In this document: piece after piece, positions 1 to 13,375 of the stretch
How the letters are laid out: each line of letters opens with the position of its first letter
Position numbering within the stretch: the first letter of the stretch is position 1
Origin: Paragyromitra xinjiangensis
Lineage: Eukaryota; Ascomycota; Pezizomycetes; Pezizales; Discinaceae
Direction of reading: 5' to 3'
DNA: 64,000 nucleotides
Assembly: GCA_038503065.1 (NCBI GenBank)
Contig: JBCAMK010000007.1
Span: 1,302,001 to 1,366,000 of the forward strand
Notes under the pieces: generated by a model
What the model was told of the DNA's origin: nothing
The model's database searches: none
Seen by the model: the letters and a program-made list of their open reading frames with translations, nothing else
Position numbers and translations under genes: made by a program

Positions 1-3000
1 GGCCGGCCATTATTTCTCCGGTAAGTGATTTTCAATGCAACGCCATGCAACGTCACGCGTCCGTTGTTGCCTTTCAAATTTACCAACTCCGCGGCTGCCC
101 TGTCTAGGCCTTGGCCTTACCGGGGGCTGCAATGACTCGCATCGGGTCCGCCCTGAAGAGAGCAAACATATCCTTTCCTTCCCCTCTCTGCTCATCTCCA
201 CGATAGCGATGACGAGAGATCATCGGAGCCCCAAAGTAATTGAGTTTATGCATCTCACATGTTCGTGATTACTTTTTTCACACAGAAAAAAACCAAGAAA
301 AAACAAAAAAAAACCAAGCCAAGCGGCAAAGACCAAAATAAAGAAAAGAAAAAAACTTTATGTGCCACGACGAAACTCTAAAAAGCACCCAATCCAACCG
401 GCAGTTGCCGATCCTGCAACTGTAACCTGTCCACTACCCCTGGGGAAGGGCCCTAGCACCGACTTCTAACAACTCCATACGAGCAAGCAATCTACCCGGT
501 ACCTGTCATACACAGATCCGTAAATGAAAGCATTGACGTGCCTGCTTAACCGAAATCCGCATCCTGTCCGAAACCGCATTAAAAAAAAGAGAGAGATGAT
601 GATGATATATGCAAGCATGGATGCAGGTTCCTTCATGTAGTTATCCGTTTTTCTTTCTTTTCTTTTTTTCACACTCTCCTTCCAGATACCTGGATGGCTG
701 AATCCGATGTTCCATTAGCTTCTCTCAACGATTCCTTTTGGTAGGATATCGCACAGGTCGGCAGGGACGTACCGAAGATCCATACAGGCTTGTTCGAGCC
801 AAATTAGACGACTTGAATAATCAACGATGCCGAGGAAAGAAACTCTCTCGTACCATACCTTTACCGGAGTGTGAGCCCATTTTTCTTCCCACCAAAGACA
901 GGGCTATTTGCAGGTGGGCGGAGCGGGTCTCTATCGCGTTGTGCCAGATGCCATTGAGCAAAAAAAACAAAAATTGACAGCTCCCGGATGCGACACAAGC
1001 TGTCATCCATTGACCAGAATTAGATGGCTTATGGTCATAACTGCGTAGAGAATGTCATCTAAGGTTTGGGATTGATGCACACAGATAACCGGCTGCTGTG
1101 TGATTGTGATTCCGGATGTGAAATAGCATGCTGTGGGGGGGGCGTTGGTGATTTCCCAGGAGAGTAGGGTTAAAGAATCACCCGGTAAAATATCTGGAAT
1201 GTGGAGAGAATACATCCGATAACGGCAGCAGATGTACCTTTTTTAGCTCATTCCTCGATCTAGATCCCCTTTCATCTTGCGCTCGGTATCTCCAAGTCGC
1301 CGATTTCGCACACGCGAAATCTGGTGGAACTAACAATCTATGTGCTTGGTTTCGGATGGGTTATCAGAGAGAAAAAAGAAAACATTCCCTACAACCACTT
1401 GACCTACGCCTTGAATACTATCAAACACCAAACGTCTAGACCTGGGAAATGTGAAACCCTAGCACAAACAGCAGTTACCCGGCCAATCCCAACATCATAA
1501 TTGCACGAAAAGTGGTTGGGTCTTGAGGAGGGTTATTTCCATTCAGGAGCTGTATGATTCTCGGTACGGAGATATGCTTAAAAGCAAACTTTGTCATTAT
1601 TGTGTTGGTAATATTCTCCGTAGCTGGGCAATAGGTCGGGATCTTGATGTTAGTTTCCCGGTCATTACAGAAGACTATCATGCAAAGTATTTTCCGGCAA
1701 AGGTACGCTATCAGTGCACGGGGCTGTCATTCAATGAACGGCGACGTTGTCGAATACTCTAACCCAATTAAAAATCACACTTGCCTCGGTAAAACGAATA
1801 CGATGGATTATTGCTTTGTTTTCACGTCACTTGGCCCGTTCAGCTCCACTACCGAAAACTTCGTTCCCTGTTCAGATCCTACTATAATATCCAGAAAGTT
1901 TGTTTGGTTAAGTAATAAAGCATTGCGTAGGTGCCGAGTTCTTTCTCAAGCCGGGATACGATTAGGGGCGGAGTTCTGGTGCCGGTCGTAGAAACTAAAG
2001 GCGGATCCGTTGTTTGTTCTTGGGTCTCTTGGGTGTGAGATTGTTCACTTTTCTCCGATCCAATTGACGGAAAAAGATGTCTCACTTGTAGGTTCCGGTG
2101 AGGTTCCAGGATTTCCAATAATCGTGCTCGTATTTGCGAAGATCTAGAAGCTGTGGCTGCGCTAATAACTAAGCTGTTGTTGAAGTAGTAGCGTCAGACC
2201 GCATGTTGTTAATATAAACGGTAAGTGATGGGTTTGAATCCATTAGGAAATGATTTACCACGCATGATGGTATAGCTTTTGTTTGAGGGCTATTGAAGTG
2301 GTTGCAAGTTGTTATATGCAGACTTCACCTAGGAAGCACACCGTGTTTTTGTTGCCATAGCCTTCGTGTCAGAATAAGTCACTTCATTCACAACATCACT
2401 ACATGTAGGGTTACATGCTCGCTTACAAGCTTTTTTGGCCTGCATTGCTCCCTGCTTGGTGATGGGTGCAGGGCGCAACCAACTGCTTGGGAGCGGCAAC
2501 AACAGTTGTCACTTAATACCGTACCTGGCTAGGGGTACGAGGAAAATAACTTATCCCCCAATAGGCGAATTTTCAGTCTTGGTCTTCAGGGGCGCTGGAT
2601 AATGCATAATATGTTCTAGTTTTGATAGGGTCGATCAATAGTAGTGTGTAGACGTTACTTGTTTCGTTTGTCTATTTGCTATTACAACCCCTTCTTTATT
2701 TCGACTATTTATTTCCCTCAACCACAATGTACATGTAGTTCACCAATCTGTCTCAATGCCCCAAGTCTCAACAGTAGCGTGGACAGTGTCTCAGCGACTG
2801 CGCGAAAAGACACGATAAAGTCATCCTCGCACCGAGACATTCTCCGCTACCCCGGTATAACAATGAGTAACGACACCAAGAGGGCATCTCCGAGACCATG
2901 GGATCAAATATGAGCTCGTATATCTCCGGCACCTAAGGACTAAGCTTCGGAGGCTCTACCATGGGATAAGAAGCCGAAATACCGGCCAACACTGGTAACC

Positions 3001-4160
3001 ATGTAACGTAATTCACGACGATCCGAAATGCACGGAGATGCGAAATAGCAGGAAAAAAAATAAATATGTTTCAGACAAAAAAGAAACACCAAAAGCGGAG
3101 ATTCTTCGCGACTTCTGGGGGGGTTTCTTTCTTTACGGTCAGAATGTTAGACTTTTCGGAGGTCTATCAATGCTTTCGGGAATCATTCAGCTGATGTTGA
3201 AGGTTTGAGCAAACCATACATGTGGCTTCGCATGGACGAGATTCTAGCCTGTTTAGGCTGGTGGTTGTGACCGTTTCGCACCCCGGTGTTGTCTTGGTCG
3301 CCGTAGAGTACGTACTCTGCTAGAAGAATGATTATTTAGCGAGTAAGCCCAGAGGTTCCAAGACTGGCAATCACTCAAATGTGTCTTAGAATTAGTTTTA
3401 GGAGGTTTGTGGTTGTCTGCCTCCACTTAGGCCCATGGGGCCTACTTGCCAAATGGAGTACGGTAGATGAATTACAGTTCTTCGTGAGAATACCTCTTAC
3501 CGAGAAATTAGGGGCTTGGTTAGCGTTTGCCATACGTTATCTGTTCTCCTGCCTAAGACATCTGTTTCTCGGTACATGGAGCGAAAGACCGTGAGCGAAT
3601 TACTTGAAGTGGCTACTTACCGGAGTAAATGAAGTAAATGATCGTGAATGCAACGTCAAAGTCTACGAGTCAATAAAACTCGAGAATAAAGAATTACTCA
3701 ACAGTCAAATATCGAAAATCGGAGCATCCTTCTCGTAAATCGTAAATTACTACCTAGCTAGAAGTACACGGCTTCAATGAATTTAAGTCCACCCAAAACA
3801 AGGAAAAGAAACCCATAATCCCTCTTTTCCCAATTATCCTAACGCTGCCTATAACCATCAACCCGGTTTCAGGATCCGTCCTCTTCCCCTTGCTCCACAA
3901 CTATGTTCGGCACCGTTATGCCGGTGTCCAAAGTGCAGAAATAAAGTGCTCCCCACTTGCACAAAACCCACCCAACGATCCATTCCCGCCTGATCGTTAA
4001 GCTTCAATCCTAGAAGTTTCAGCCCTTTGGCCCACACCCTACCAAAACGGGTTCAAAGAAAAAAAAACACCAAATCCATCTTTACTACAAGAAAAAAACA
4101 GGCACGAGACAGGGTAAGAACGACGCTTCTCATGCAAAAAAATACCCTCGAAGCAATTAC
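1..4160. other. Gene-poor intergenic region
   Basis: No reading frame here resembles a known protein or shows a convincing exon chain. The longest frames (about 90-115 codons) lack recognisable motifs. The stretch from about 280 to 360 is A-rich with many A runs. The palindrome TACATGTA occurs at 2400 and 2730. I see nothing else that I can support. Confidence 0.5.
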
Positions 4161-5351
4161 TCATGACTCCCACCCATCCTTCTTCACCACAGGCCCACTG
4201 TACTTGGGCGGACTTCTAGCATATCCTGACAAGTCCCCACTCCCTGTTTTCCTCAACGCCTGCCTCATCGTTTCGATCGTCAACTCGCCTCTTTCCATTC
4301 CTAGCGAATCGCCAATACTCGATCTCGGCGGTGATCCTGCTCCGGTGGATCTCCCGCTTAGAGTCCTTGCGGCGTTCGCGTTCCCTCCAATATGGCGCGG
4401 AGGGCTAGACCCGAGCCGAATTGGACTCGGCGAACGGCGAAGCGTCTCGTTAATTGTTGATAGCGCGGAATCCCGGTCTGCAGGAATCACATTCGGGGAT
4501 CCTCCGGGCGGGGAGAGGTTTATTGAGGAAGAAGACGCCATCACACCTTCATGCTCTGCCTGTTCTGCTTGCACAACATCTGCGAAAGAAATGAATGATA
4601 GTCGGCGTTTATCAGCTGCTGCGGCGGCGCCGATACCCGCGCCATGGGATGATAGATCATCACCGGAATTGCCCGCCGAGTCATCGATTGCATGATCGCT
4701 GCCGTGAGAGTAGAAGTGGCTGTCAAAGAGGGGGCTAGAAGCAGAGGTTCCATGAGGGGAGACGACGGATACTGCCGGTTGGTGCATACTGTGCATGACG
4801 ATCTCCACCTCATCTACGCCACATTTTTCGTCCGTGATAGCGATCGAGCTAGCTTCTAGGACCGCAGGGATGCGGTTCTCAGTTTGAATGTGTGCAGGGA
4901 TGGCAGAGGATGTTGGATGTGGTAGGCTTGAGCTGCTGAGCTGCTCTTGGACATTGCGTTCAAATATTTGAGAACTACTGGTGGAAAGACGTGGGGTAGC
5001 GAAGCCGGACGTGTTCGGGCGGGGTGCCAAAGGTGGTGAGGAGCTCGGACCCGATGGCCGGATTGGTGATGTTGGTTGGAGGGGGGAGGGTTTGGCAACG
5101 GTGTTTGGAGGAGAGGTGGTCATTGGAGGAATAGAAGTGAGCTGAGGGAGCTGGGGAGCTTTGGCGCTTATCGGAATGGTAGCTATTGGCTCTGGTTCCT
5201 CCTCGGTCTCGACCTCTGGCCCGAGCTTGGGAGACGTCGTTTCTGTTGGTGGAGAGTCTAGACTCGACTTTGATTTATCCGCCTTCTTCTTCTTCTTCCC
5301 CAACCCGAAGAACGAGCGTTTGTTGTCGTGACTTGATGATTCGGTTTCCAT
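4161..5351 (-). CDS. Disordered Ser/Pro-rich protein of unknown function (396 aa)
   Basis: This is an intron-free ORF of 396 codons. I do not recognise a catalytic domain. The N-terminus has a basic run (GLGKKKKKADKSK, about residues 16-28) that could act as a nuclear or membrane-contact signal. It is followed by about 200 residues of Ser/Pro/Thr-rich, probably disordered sequence. Two ordered-looking blocks near the C-terminus resemble conserved islands: KRRLSFISFADVVQAEQAE, and GELTIETMRQALRKTGSGDL close to the end. Codon usage is unlike its antisense frame, which is also open (4027-4695) but is only a shadow. The ATG at 5351 is the first in frame. RRLSF looks like a basophilic kinase site. 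The gene stands alone in a gene-poor region. The function is unknown; I am fairly sure it is a real gene. Confidence 0.75.
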   Translation of the reverse strand: METESSSHDNKRSFFGLGKKKKKADKSKSSLDSPPTETTSPKLGPEVETEEEPEPIATIPISAKAPQLPQLTSIPPMTTSPPNTVAKPSPLQPTSPIRPSGPSSSPPLAPRPNTSGFATPRLSTSSSQIFERNVQEQLSSSSLPHPTSSAIPAHIQTENRIPAVLEASSIAITDEKCGVDEVEIVMHSMHQPAVSVVSPHGTSASSPLFDSHFYSHGSDHAIDDSAGNSGDDLSSHGAGIGAAAAADKRRLSFISFADVVQAEQAEHEGVMASSSSINLSPPGGSPNVIPADRDSALSTINETLRRSPSPIRLGSSPPRHIGGNANAARTLSGRSTGAGSPPRSSIGDSLGMERGELTIETMRQALRKTGSGDLSGYARSPPKYSGPVVKKDGWES

Positions 5352-8300
5352 CCCCTCGCTTGTGACAGGAAAGCCCGGTACGGCTACTACGGCAGATATC
5401 GTGTGTAAGTGAAGATACGGATAGGTATTAAATAGGAGAGTTTGCAGCCGGGATTTCCCTCTTTCTCGGATCAGGGAAGATTACGTTTTATACGCGTACG
5501 GTTTGCTGAGAACGGATATGTGTAAATATTTAAATTCCAGGAGGCTTGTTGCTACCACAAGCAGCTGGATCGACCGTTCAGGGGGCTTGTGTGTAATGTA
5601 ATGCAATGTATGTAGAAGAAATTCCTTTGAGTATTTCCTGCCCGGGTGTTTGTTGCACGAAGAAGCTCGGAGGAGGAAGCTCTAGAAAAGGAGTTGGAGG
5701 TTGGTCTGCTCGCTCTGCACGTGGTCAGTCAGGTGGTGGTGATGGAATGGTGGGCAGTGACGGTGGTGGTGGTGGTCTCACTATGATCGCGACGGCAAGA
5801 ACTGTCACGCAAGACTTTGAAACAAATATGGACAGACGGACGGATGGATGGATAAGTGTGAGGGAGAAACGGAAGTTCACGAGATAGAAAACAGCGAGAA
5901 CACGGGACACTCGGGGAAGGAACCTACATTTAAGAATTCTCGGGAGTTAGAATTATTTCGAATCTGGTGGAGATGCTACCGGCGTGACAGAATGCTGGGC
6001 GCAAGTTCTTGTTTGTTGAGTTCTTGCTCCCAAGATGCAGCAGAAGCTGATAGAATTCGTAGGACGGAAAAAGTGCAACTTGGCTTCTGCTATGTACTCA
6101 TACTCGAAAAGCAATTCATTTGCTCACACACCTCTTGTGCCATCCCCGCCGAAGCGATTGCAGATTACAGATTTATACTCTACGCAGCAAGCGCGTGGTG
6201 ATTATCGAACCAAGGCATAGTAAAACCTGAAGATCAACAGAAAGAGGGTGTGACAATCCCCAAATGACGCAGGGTCGGAATCCCAGCCACGGAGGGGGAA
6301 AACAAAAAACCTGTGGAAAGCTTACATAGGCTTCCTGCCTCCCATAAATGTCGAATAAGAGTTTGCAAATCCTACAGGACTTGTAGAATAAGTCCATGGC
6401 TGTTGATAGATAGCCAGGGACAACCGAAAACTCTCCCACGACCGAAGTGCAATTAGAGCCTCTTACATCATTGCAAAGAACCCTGAGGGCTGAAAGATCA
6501 AGCTTCACGGCTGCATGACAACCTTAACGCCCCTCAACCTGCTTACATACTCTACATCCAATAGAGTAGAGTATGTGCGCATTTATGCACGCAAAAAAAA
6601 CCCCCCCATCGTATGTTTCTATCATCCCGCCATCCGTCTCACGAAGCACAAAAGCTTACTGCGCCCAGGTACGGTGATAATGATATGCTAGAGCCTTCGG
6701 GTGCCTAGCTTAACTTAACCCCTTCCGAGTCATCAAAGTCCGCTGCGCCAGACATGGGCGTATTCAGTCCTAAAAAAATACACAGCTGTGTCGGATTGTC
6801 ACGCTTTAGGCTGAAGGTTTTATGTCCTGTCAGTCAGTGGCTGCTCGTCTCACGCGGCACAGATCGCTAATCTCAGTCAACAGGTACTAGTCCTGTTGCG
6901 CATAAATAGTTGCAGAGCTTTCGCTACCGCAAGCGCGCCTCCGCATTTTCACCCTGCTAAGAAATTGCACTGTCTCTCTTCGCGAGTGCTGGATCCCTGC
7001 TGGGAGAGACGGTCAATGATAGATACTTTAGCCCAAACTCTGACGCCCAAGCCCTCTTTCCTTGGCTTTATTGGTATTAACTTAATAGGGTATTCGGTGA
7101 GTTGCGTAGGGAAATTGTGTATAGATTCAGCGTCTATGCGTAAGGCTATACAGACGCGATATCTCATACGATTATGATCCTTGTCTTGACATGTGTAGTA
7201 AGCAGTAGAGTGCGATATATAAGTAAATATAACCGACGACTACCCTTTTCATTCAGATCAAAGCACAAGCGAGAAAATGCATACTCCTGGGAGTAACAAA
7301 ATCCTGTGACACAGACGTGACCCTATCGCTCCAGATTTCCCGCTCACTACTGCAGGACCAGTACCTCCGGGGAACCCGATAAAAAAATCTACGAACTTGA
7401 AGTTTGTATTACCCACCTTCTTAAAAGGACCTACAATCCAATCAATCTTCTTCACCGCCCTAAGACACCAGGCCATCTCCCCAGGCTATGATAGGTGGCC
7501 TACTAGCAGCAAAATTCTCCAGAGATCCTGAATGGGAAAGTAGAAACTCAGCCAAGCATACCTCTGGATTTATTGTTAAAGTGTTGTAACACGGGGTATT
7601 CCTGCCATTGTGCTTCAAGGAGTTTTGCTAGACGAGTGTCAATGTCGTGGGGCTAGTGAGGACTGAGAGCTGAAAGACTATGGCAGGGATATCGCGAGTT
7701 CATTTATTAAGTCTGGTACCTAAGCGAATCCCCCAGAGTTTCTGCCGCCTAGGGCCCATAGTCGATTAGTAGACGGTAAAATTACCGGATTATCGATGTC
7801 TTTTTGAGCTAATAATCGTGACTGATTATATATCATCAAAGGGTTCACTGCCGTGGCCCAAAAAGGCAGGAGAAACTCGCTCTGTGAATTGGTATGACTT
7901 CCTTGGGTGCTAAATAGGTTTAGTTTCCTGGTATCTTAAGATCTTCAACAAAACCTTAGCCATGATCACCATATCAAAATGTGCCGGTAAGCTTGGCGTG
8001 TATATGAACAATATTATAGTATTACCTGCTAAAAGTCGAGTTCTTTGGGGTTTTTAGTCAACGAAAGAGCTAAGCGGGGCACGGTAAGTAGAGAGGTTCA
8101 GTTGAGACTGTCCCATAATTTCCCAAAACCACGGGTATTTTGAGCCTGATAACGGCTCGTGGTAATCTAGCTTTGTCGTTTCAGTTACCCAAACAGAAGG
8201 GAATGGCGCTCGCTTTCCCCCGACTTTTGAAGAGCTTGTAAATCTGTTGTTTAATACAGCAGATTAATTTTAGGCGCAGACATAGTACGAGTGACAACAT

Positions 8301-10070
8301 ATGATCACAATTTTTGGCTGACGGATCCTTAGACGTGTGGATTTCATTAGCCAAAGCACTGCCTTTTGGGCCTGCGCCTGATTAACCAATATCCTATGAT
8401 AGGTAGACTACCTACCGTGTGAACCGCAGAACACGAGGTGAAAGACTCACCTAGGAACACCCGCATCGGATCGGGAGAAAACGGCGTGGGGTGCGAATGA
8501 AGATAGCATTTAACATTGAAGGACTACTTTTTGTTTAAAGCCCCAGCACCGCGACAAGGTAGTAACCCATGCTGGGGCCCTAAGGACCGAGGGCTGGTAC
8601 AACAATCCTCCAAAGGGAAAAGAGAGGTAGATAGACACAGTTATCCACTCCAACGAACCGTATAATCTCCCACACTTACCGATAGCCAGGAGGGTGGATG
8701 GCCAAGCTTAGCTAAAACACGGAATTCCATGTCCTAAGGGGCAGGTAAGTCAAGCCCATACTCCAGTGCCCCGCCCCCACCGCAAGAGAGAGTCTGTTCC
8801 GGGGTTTCTAGGAAGCCACCCAAATAATATGTTGTTGGATTGACGTGGGAGGATGGGTGGGATGGGATCGAAGCTGGCTAAAAGCCTGTGGGATGGATAG
8901 TTGGGAGGGAAGCTTAAAGAAGAAGCAGAATGTAAGCAGCAAGTTGATGAAAATCGAAGGTAATAGCTCCTAATTAGTGTTAGATATTAGGTAGTTGGCA
9001 GTTTTTTCCGCTGATGTAGTTGTGAGTGGCGTTGTGAAGGACGAAAAGAAAGAGGAACGGCGAAAGGTGGTTTATGTATGTAGTTTGGCCGTGTACCTTC
9101 TTGCGGTCGCGTTCTATGAGCAACGGTTTCGACTAGAGAGTGATTGCACCAACTGTTCTCGGACAAGATTCGCCCACTCTATGGATTTCTTTCCTTTTAT
9201 TCATCCCATACCTAGGATCTGAATCGGTCCTGGAGGGACGACCTTCAATATAGCTTAAGTCTTTAATAGTCATCATGTTCTTGATCCACCCATATATGTA
9301 ATTGCCATTATCTCAGTACCAATTTGAATTGCCTCTAGTTTCATCTTACTCAATCTTATAATCTTGTAATATTAATCCTCTGGGGGTTTAGGAACTGCTC
9401 CATAATATGAATTTGTAGTCTCGCACCTGCCCCTGCTTATGTGAACTGATTAGTCAGCAACTTGGCAACACATCAGCATCACATCCCAGGCAGCTTGGCG
9501 AAGTTACAACAATATTCTGAGGCGCTGACTAAGAGTCTTGGCATGCGAGACTAATGAATTTGTACATTTATCAGGTTCGGAAACCCGTCAGGCTACACGC
9601 GATACACAAAATAATCTACAACAAAACCCTTGGGGTGCTGGTCCCTAATGGGCAAATACTTTTACAATTTCCTTGATCAAGGCCACCATCTTCAGATCTT
9701 CGGTATTGTAGTATTGTCATAAAGATAATGCGTCTAATGAGACAAACGAAGGAATTAGGGACAAGGAGATTCCAGAGCTGCCCCCAAGCTCACGATTTCC
9801 TCAAAAGAGTTTACGCAAAATCGAGCGCTCTAATCTACCGAGTGATAGGCCGTGATTTCAAATTCATCTCAAAAGTTAACCTGAGCCGCCCCAATGTAGT
9901 GCATAACTTCCATACAAACTTCATTTAAATAAAAAAAACCAAATATAACTTTTATTCCAAATGTCCTACCGTTGATAACCTCATGAATCATCCCGCCCTG
10001 TCCCTCCAAGCCAAACGTTCCGTTTTATTTTACAATTCTGCTCTTAATCCTATAGCTTGCAATTCATCCG
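5352..10070. other. Long gene-free region
   Basis: Nearly 5 kb without a supportable gene. Small hairpins are present: an 11-bp stem at about 6544-6575 (ACATACTCTAC with its complement) and an 8-bp stem GCCCCAGC/GCTGGGGC at 8540-8578. The frames of 60-120 codons (for example 5848-6201 and 6896-7177) have no recognisable motif and no consistent exon continuation. Confidence 0.5.
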
Positions 10071-11147
10071 TTAAGCAGTTGCAGCTGTGGCTATCGCTCC
10101 TTCCGGAATAAGCGCATACTCAAATCCCCCACTCCTCTCAAACTCCGCCATATCCAAGGCCACAATCGCGCTCTCCCTCACCACCTGCTCCGCATCCTTC
10201 GCATACTCATTCAAAAACGTTTCCACATCATCACTCGCAATACTTCCCAACGCTTCCACCGCTTCATGTCTTACCATCGGCGCCTCATCTTTATTACCCG
10301 CCACCTTGATCAACGCCGGAACCGAATGCGGATCTGAGAGCTGCCCAAACACAAAAGCTATCTCATGACGAAACAACGCAGACGGGTCAACAAAACCAGA
10401 CGCCAACGCATCAATCGCCTCCGGGGTTGCAATATCGCGCAACCTAAACATTGCGCGGTACCGCTCAAACAACGGAACGCCCTGGTCGTTTAGCGTCCTC
10501 TGTAGTTTCTCGATATTTCCTTCCTTTCCGGCTGTTGGTGGAGCTGGGTCGATTGATGCGAATGCACTCTTCTGTAGTAGTTCTTCTTTACTCACTTCTG
10601 AGGACTCCCATTCGATACGTGCGATTGCGAGTTCGCAGGTTTGGGCGACGACTTCTTCGGGGTCGGTGAGGAACTGGCGGAGGAGTGGGAGAGATGGGGT
10701 GTGGGAGAGTGCGCCGAGGGCTTCGCCGGCTTCGTGGCGCACCATAGGGTCTTCGGAGAGATTGGCGAGGACGGCTTGGAGTGGAGGCGCAGCGTGGTGG
10801 TTTTTGGATTGGCCGAGACAGTAGGCGAGTTCGTGCTATGTATGAAAGCCGAGTTAGTAGCTGATGCGAGGAAGTGCCTTTTCTAGCGAGGTATGAACCT
10901 TGAGGAGTGCTTTTCAATGAGTTAGCCTCGCGAACCCCTCAGTGAAGTAAGTGGAATGGTAGGAAAAACCTGAGTTACTACTGAATGCAGCTGCAATCGC
11001 ATCAATAGCTGAGAGGTTTCCTTGGGTGGCCATATGTTTCAGTGAGAAAAGAGCACGGAAACGGAGTGCTAGGTTGTCTCCAGAATCATCGCAGAGAACT
11101 CTACGAAGCTCAGGAACAGGAACTGATTTGGTGGTGGCGATGGTCAT
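10071..11147 (-). CDS. LIA1: Deoxyhypusine hydroxylase (HEAT-repeat dioxygenase for eIF5A)
   Basis: The enzyme hydroxylates deoxyhypusine on eIF5A, the last step of hypusine formation, in the cytosol with a di-iron centre. I model three exons on the minus strand: 11147-10970, an 11-nt micro-exon 10909-10899, and 10835-10071, giving 317 aa (human DOHH has 302). Joining these restores [14 protein letters not shown] across both junctions. All four His-Glu iron-binding motifs of the family are visible: HELAY (about 64-65), RHEAGE (97-98), RHEIAF (220-221) and RHEAVE (253-254), in two sets of HEAT-like repeats joined by an acidic linker. The introns are 60 nt (10969-10910) and 63 nt (10898-10836), with CTAAC branch points. 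The first donor, GTTTTT, is weak. The gene lies about 455 bp downstream of the p24 gene on the same strand. The identity is firm; the micro-exon is inferred from frame and homology. Confidence 0.95.
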
Positions 11148-11601
11148 GGCGATTTGCTAGTAATTATAACTATAGTAATCGTATTAAGTGGAAAGGAAGA
11201 AGTGAACGAGCTGTAAAGGGAAAGATTTGGAGCTTCAGTTGGAGATTGTAATTTTTGGAGGGGTTGAGAACCCCACCATCTGATAAAAGAGGTAAAAATC
11301 TGATACGCCACATCGGGTTTAGCGCTGGGAGGTGCTATGCAAACAGAACTTGGCCAAATATCAACACAAATAAACTCGGAAAATGACGATACGAGATCAT
11401 TGGTATACGTAGATAGATTCAATATTCACTACTGCAAAAAAAGAAGCAAGGTTATAAAGAATAGAAACAGAATCGAAAGGCATAAAACGAACACCCGCAC
11501 TTTTGTTTTTTCGGAGCCATCTGAACTCCAATCCATTATTCATTCCAGAAAAACGCGCGCTCTCCCTAAATCTAGATATTACGTGAAAAAAACCCAAGTA
11601 C

Positions 11602-12467
11602 TTAGACGACCCTCTTAACCTAGAGCACATATTAGGGTTAGTAAGGATACGTTCTCTAATATGAAACCTCGAATTAACATACCTCGAAAAACCTCTTCAG
11701 ATACCATACTTGGAAAACACCATTTCCACCCACAACACCCAACTGGAAGATACTCCACCACTTCACCCTCGAGTTTGTGCTCTCTGCCGTGTTTCTGTGC
11801 ACACGTTCACGGACAACAATATATTCCTGCTCATCCTTGACCTGATTCAACAACTCCCCCAAATTCCTAACCTCCCTTTCCAGCGGATCGCTTGACTCTG
11901 GCTCCTCAGGGACATATACGATGCCGTGTACGTTAAACGAAACTTCCTTAGTAGTGACACTCGAGTTCTCATTCGAGAAACAGTAGGTGTAACGACCATC
12001 AAGATGCGCGTCGAATGAGTGATCACCGGAGGAGACAGCACGTTCAGTGACTTTCAGGGCACCAACGGGATCTTGTATCTGCAATGCAAACCATATTAGA
12101 TCTCTCACCCCAACAATCAGAACAGAGAGCAGAAAGCGAAGACGGCCACGATGGGATTGGTATAAAGAGCTGATAATGCTGCCAACAGATCATCCCTTTT
12201 TTCCCTCAAGAAGCCAATTCTTTTCCCATCTCCCACCACATCCAAAATGATAAAAAAACTCACCCAAAAGTCGATATCTAGATTTCCTGCCCCTCCGAAT
12301 TCCCGATCCCCGACTTGGAATGTCACTGTCATACGATCATCTTTATGCAGAGTCTCATGGAAACATTCGCGGCCATGGGCATTCAGTTGGATGTTGTGTG
12401 CCGAGACGAGCGCAGAGGTCAGCAGAGCTGCTGCTGCAAGTACTGATGTGAATGAGCGCATTTTCAA
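11602..12467 (-). CDS. EMP24: p24-family COPII/COPI cargo receptor, Emp24 type
   Basis: Type I membrane protein that cycles between ER and Golgi and helps load cargo such as GPI-anchored proteins into COPII vesicles. I model three exons: 12467-12264, 12078-11683 and an 18-nt last exon 11619-11602, giving 205 aa (yeast Emp24 has 203). A signal peptide covers roughly residues 1-22. The mature protein begins AHNIQLNAHGREC, followed by a GOLD domain whose two cysteines (REC and YTYCF) should form the family disulfide. A coiled-coil segment with KDEQEYIVVRERVHRNTAES precedes the transmembrane segment WWSIFQLGVV...VFQVWYL. The tail is KRFFEVKRVV, combining the FF COPII signal and a KRxx COPI-type signal. 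The penultimate exon would otherwise read into an early stop after GTATGT, which is the donor of the 63-nt last intron. The first intron is 185 nt. Identity is firm. Confidence 0.95.
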
Positions 12468-13375
12468 GAGTATTTTAGACGAAGATTGATAAGGTGAGGT
12501 TGATGGGGCTCTGCTGGTATGCTTGGACTTGGAGGTGAAAATGACAGCTTGCTCGTGAATACTGCTGGCTTGGCGTGGAAAGGGGCAAGTTATGTGGTCT
12601 TAGGGGTTAGGGTTACGAGTCACGTGTATCGCTGTTGTTGGTTTTAATGAAAACACATCCTAACCATGACTTCGAAATTAGTGTATTATAAGAGCTACAT
12701 GTAGGTATTTTCTAATATACCCAGCAACTCGTTTGAACCACGACGAAAAATTAGAGGCCCTCCGGTTGGGCGGGAAACGGTATTAGTTGTTCACCGCCAA
12801 ATAATATCTGCCTACATGTACCTATCCCAAAAAGTCTAACCGAAATGACTACCTCGCTATGTGTGCCCCAAGTAGTATCCGGATTCTGACTAAAGGTTTT
12901 GAGGTAATAGAGACTGTACACGAGGAAAAAGGAAAGCCCAATCACACAGCAGCACTCGCTCTTGGCACTCTAAAGAAGTATTCTCTACACTACCACGTAG
13001 ATATCCTTGGATTTACAAGCCTTGTCATTGCTCTCTATGGGATATCGAAAGGAATGATTCCCCTGCTAGACTAGTTTATTCAGACTTGATATAAAACAAC
13101 TCCTACCTGCTGGCATTAGTCCTTGATAACTTAGATTCTAGGAGGTGTCAAACTTAAACCTACTGTAGTATCATTTCTCGAAGTGAAAGTGCCGGGGTTA
13201 TACTGCTCATACATCCACTTATAATCACAACCTCCCGAGAAACACGTAATACTTTACTGCGTACCCGCTCTAATTAGGCATAACAACTATGAAATTCTTA
13301 CTACAGTAAATGCAGAACTTAAATCAAAAATTATCCAGCTATAGACCCTCAAGCACAGCCACGCAGTTAACTTCC
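12468..13375. other. Intergenic region upstream of the p24 gene
   Basis: Contains two TACATGTA palindromes at 12696 and 12813 and a CACGTG-containing stretch near 12623. I see no gene. This segment should hold the promoter of the p24 gene. Confidence 0.4.

Noticed and set aside
4027..4695. 222-codon plus-strand ORF
   Set aside because: Mostly antisense to the 396-aa protein and without a recognisable domain.
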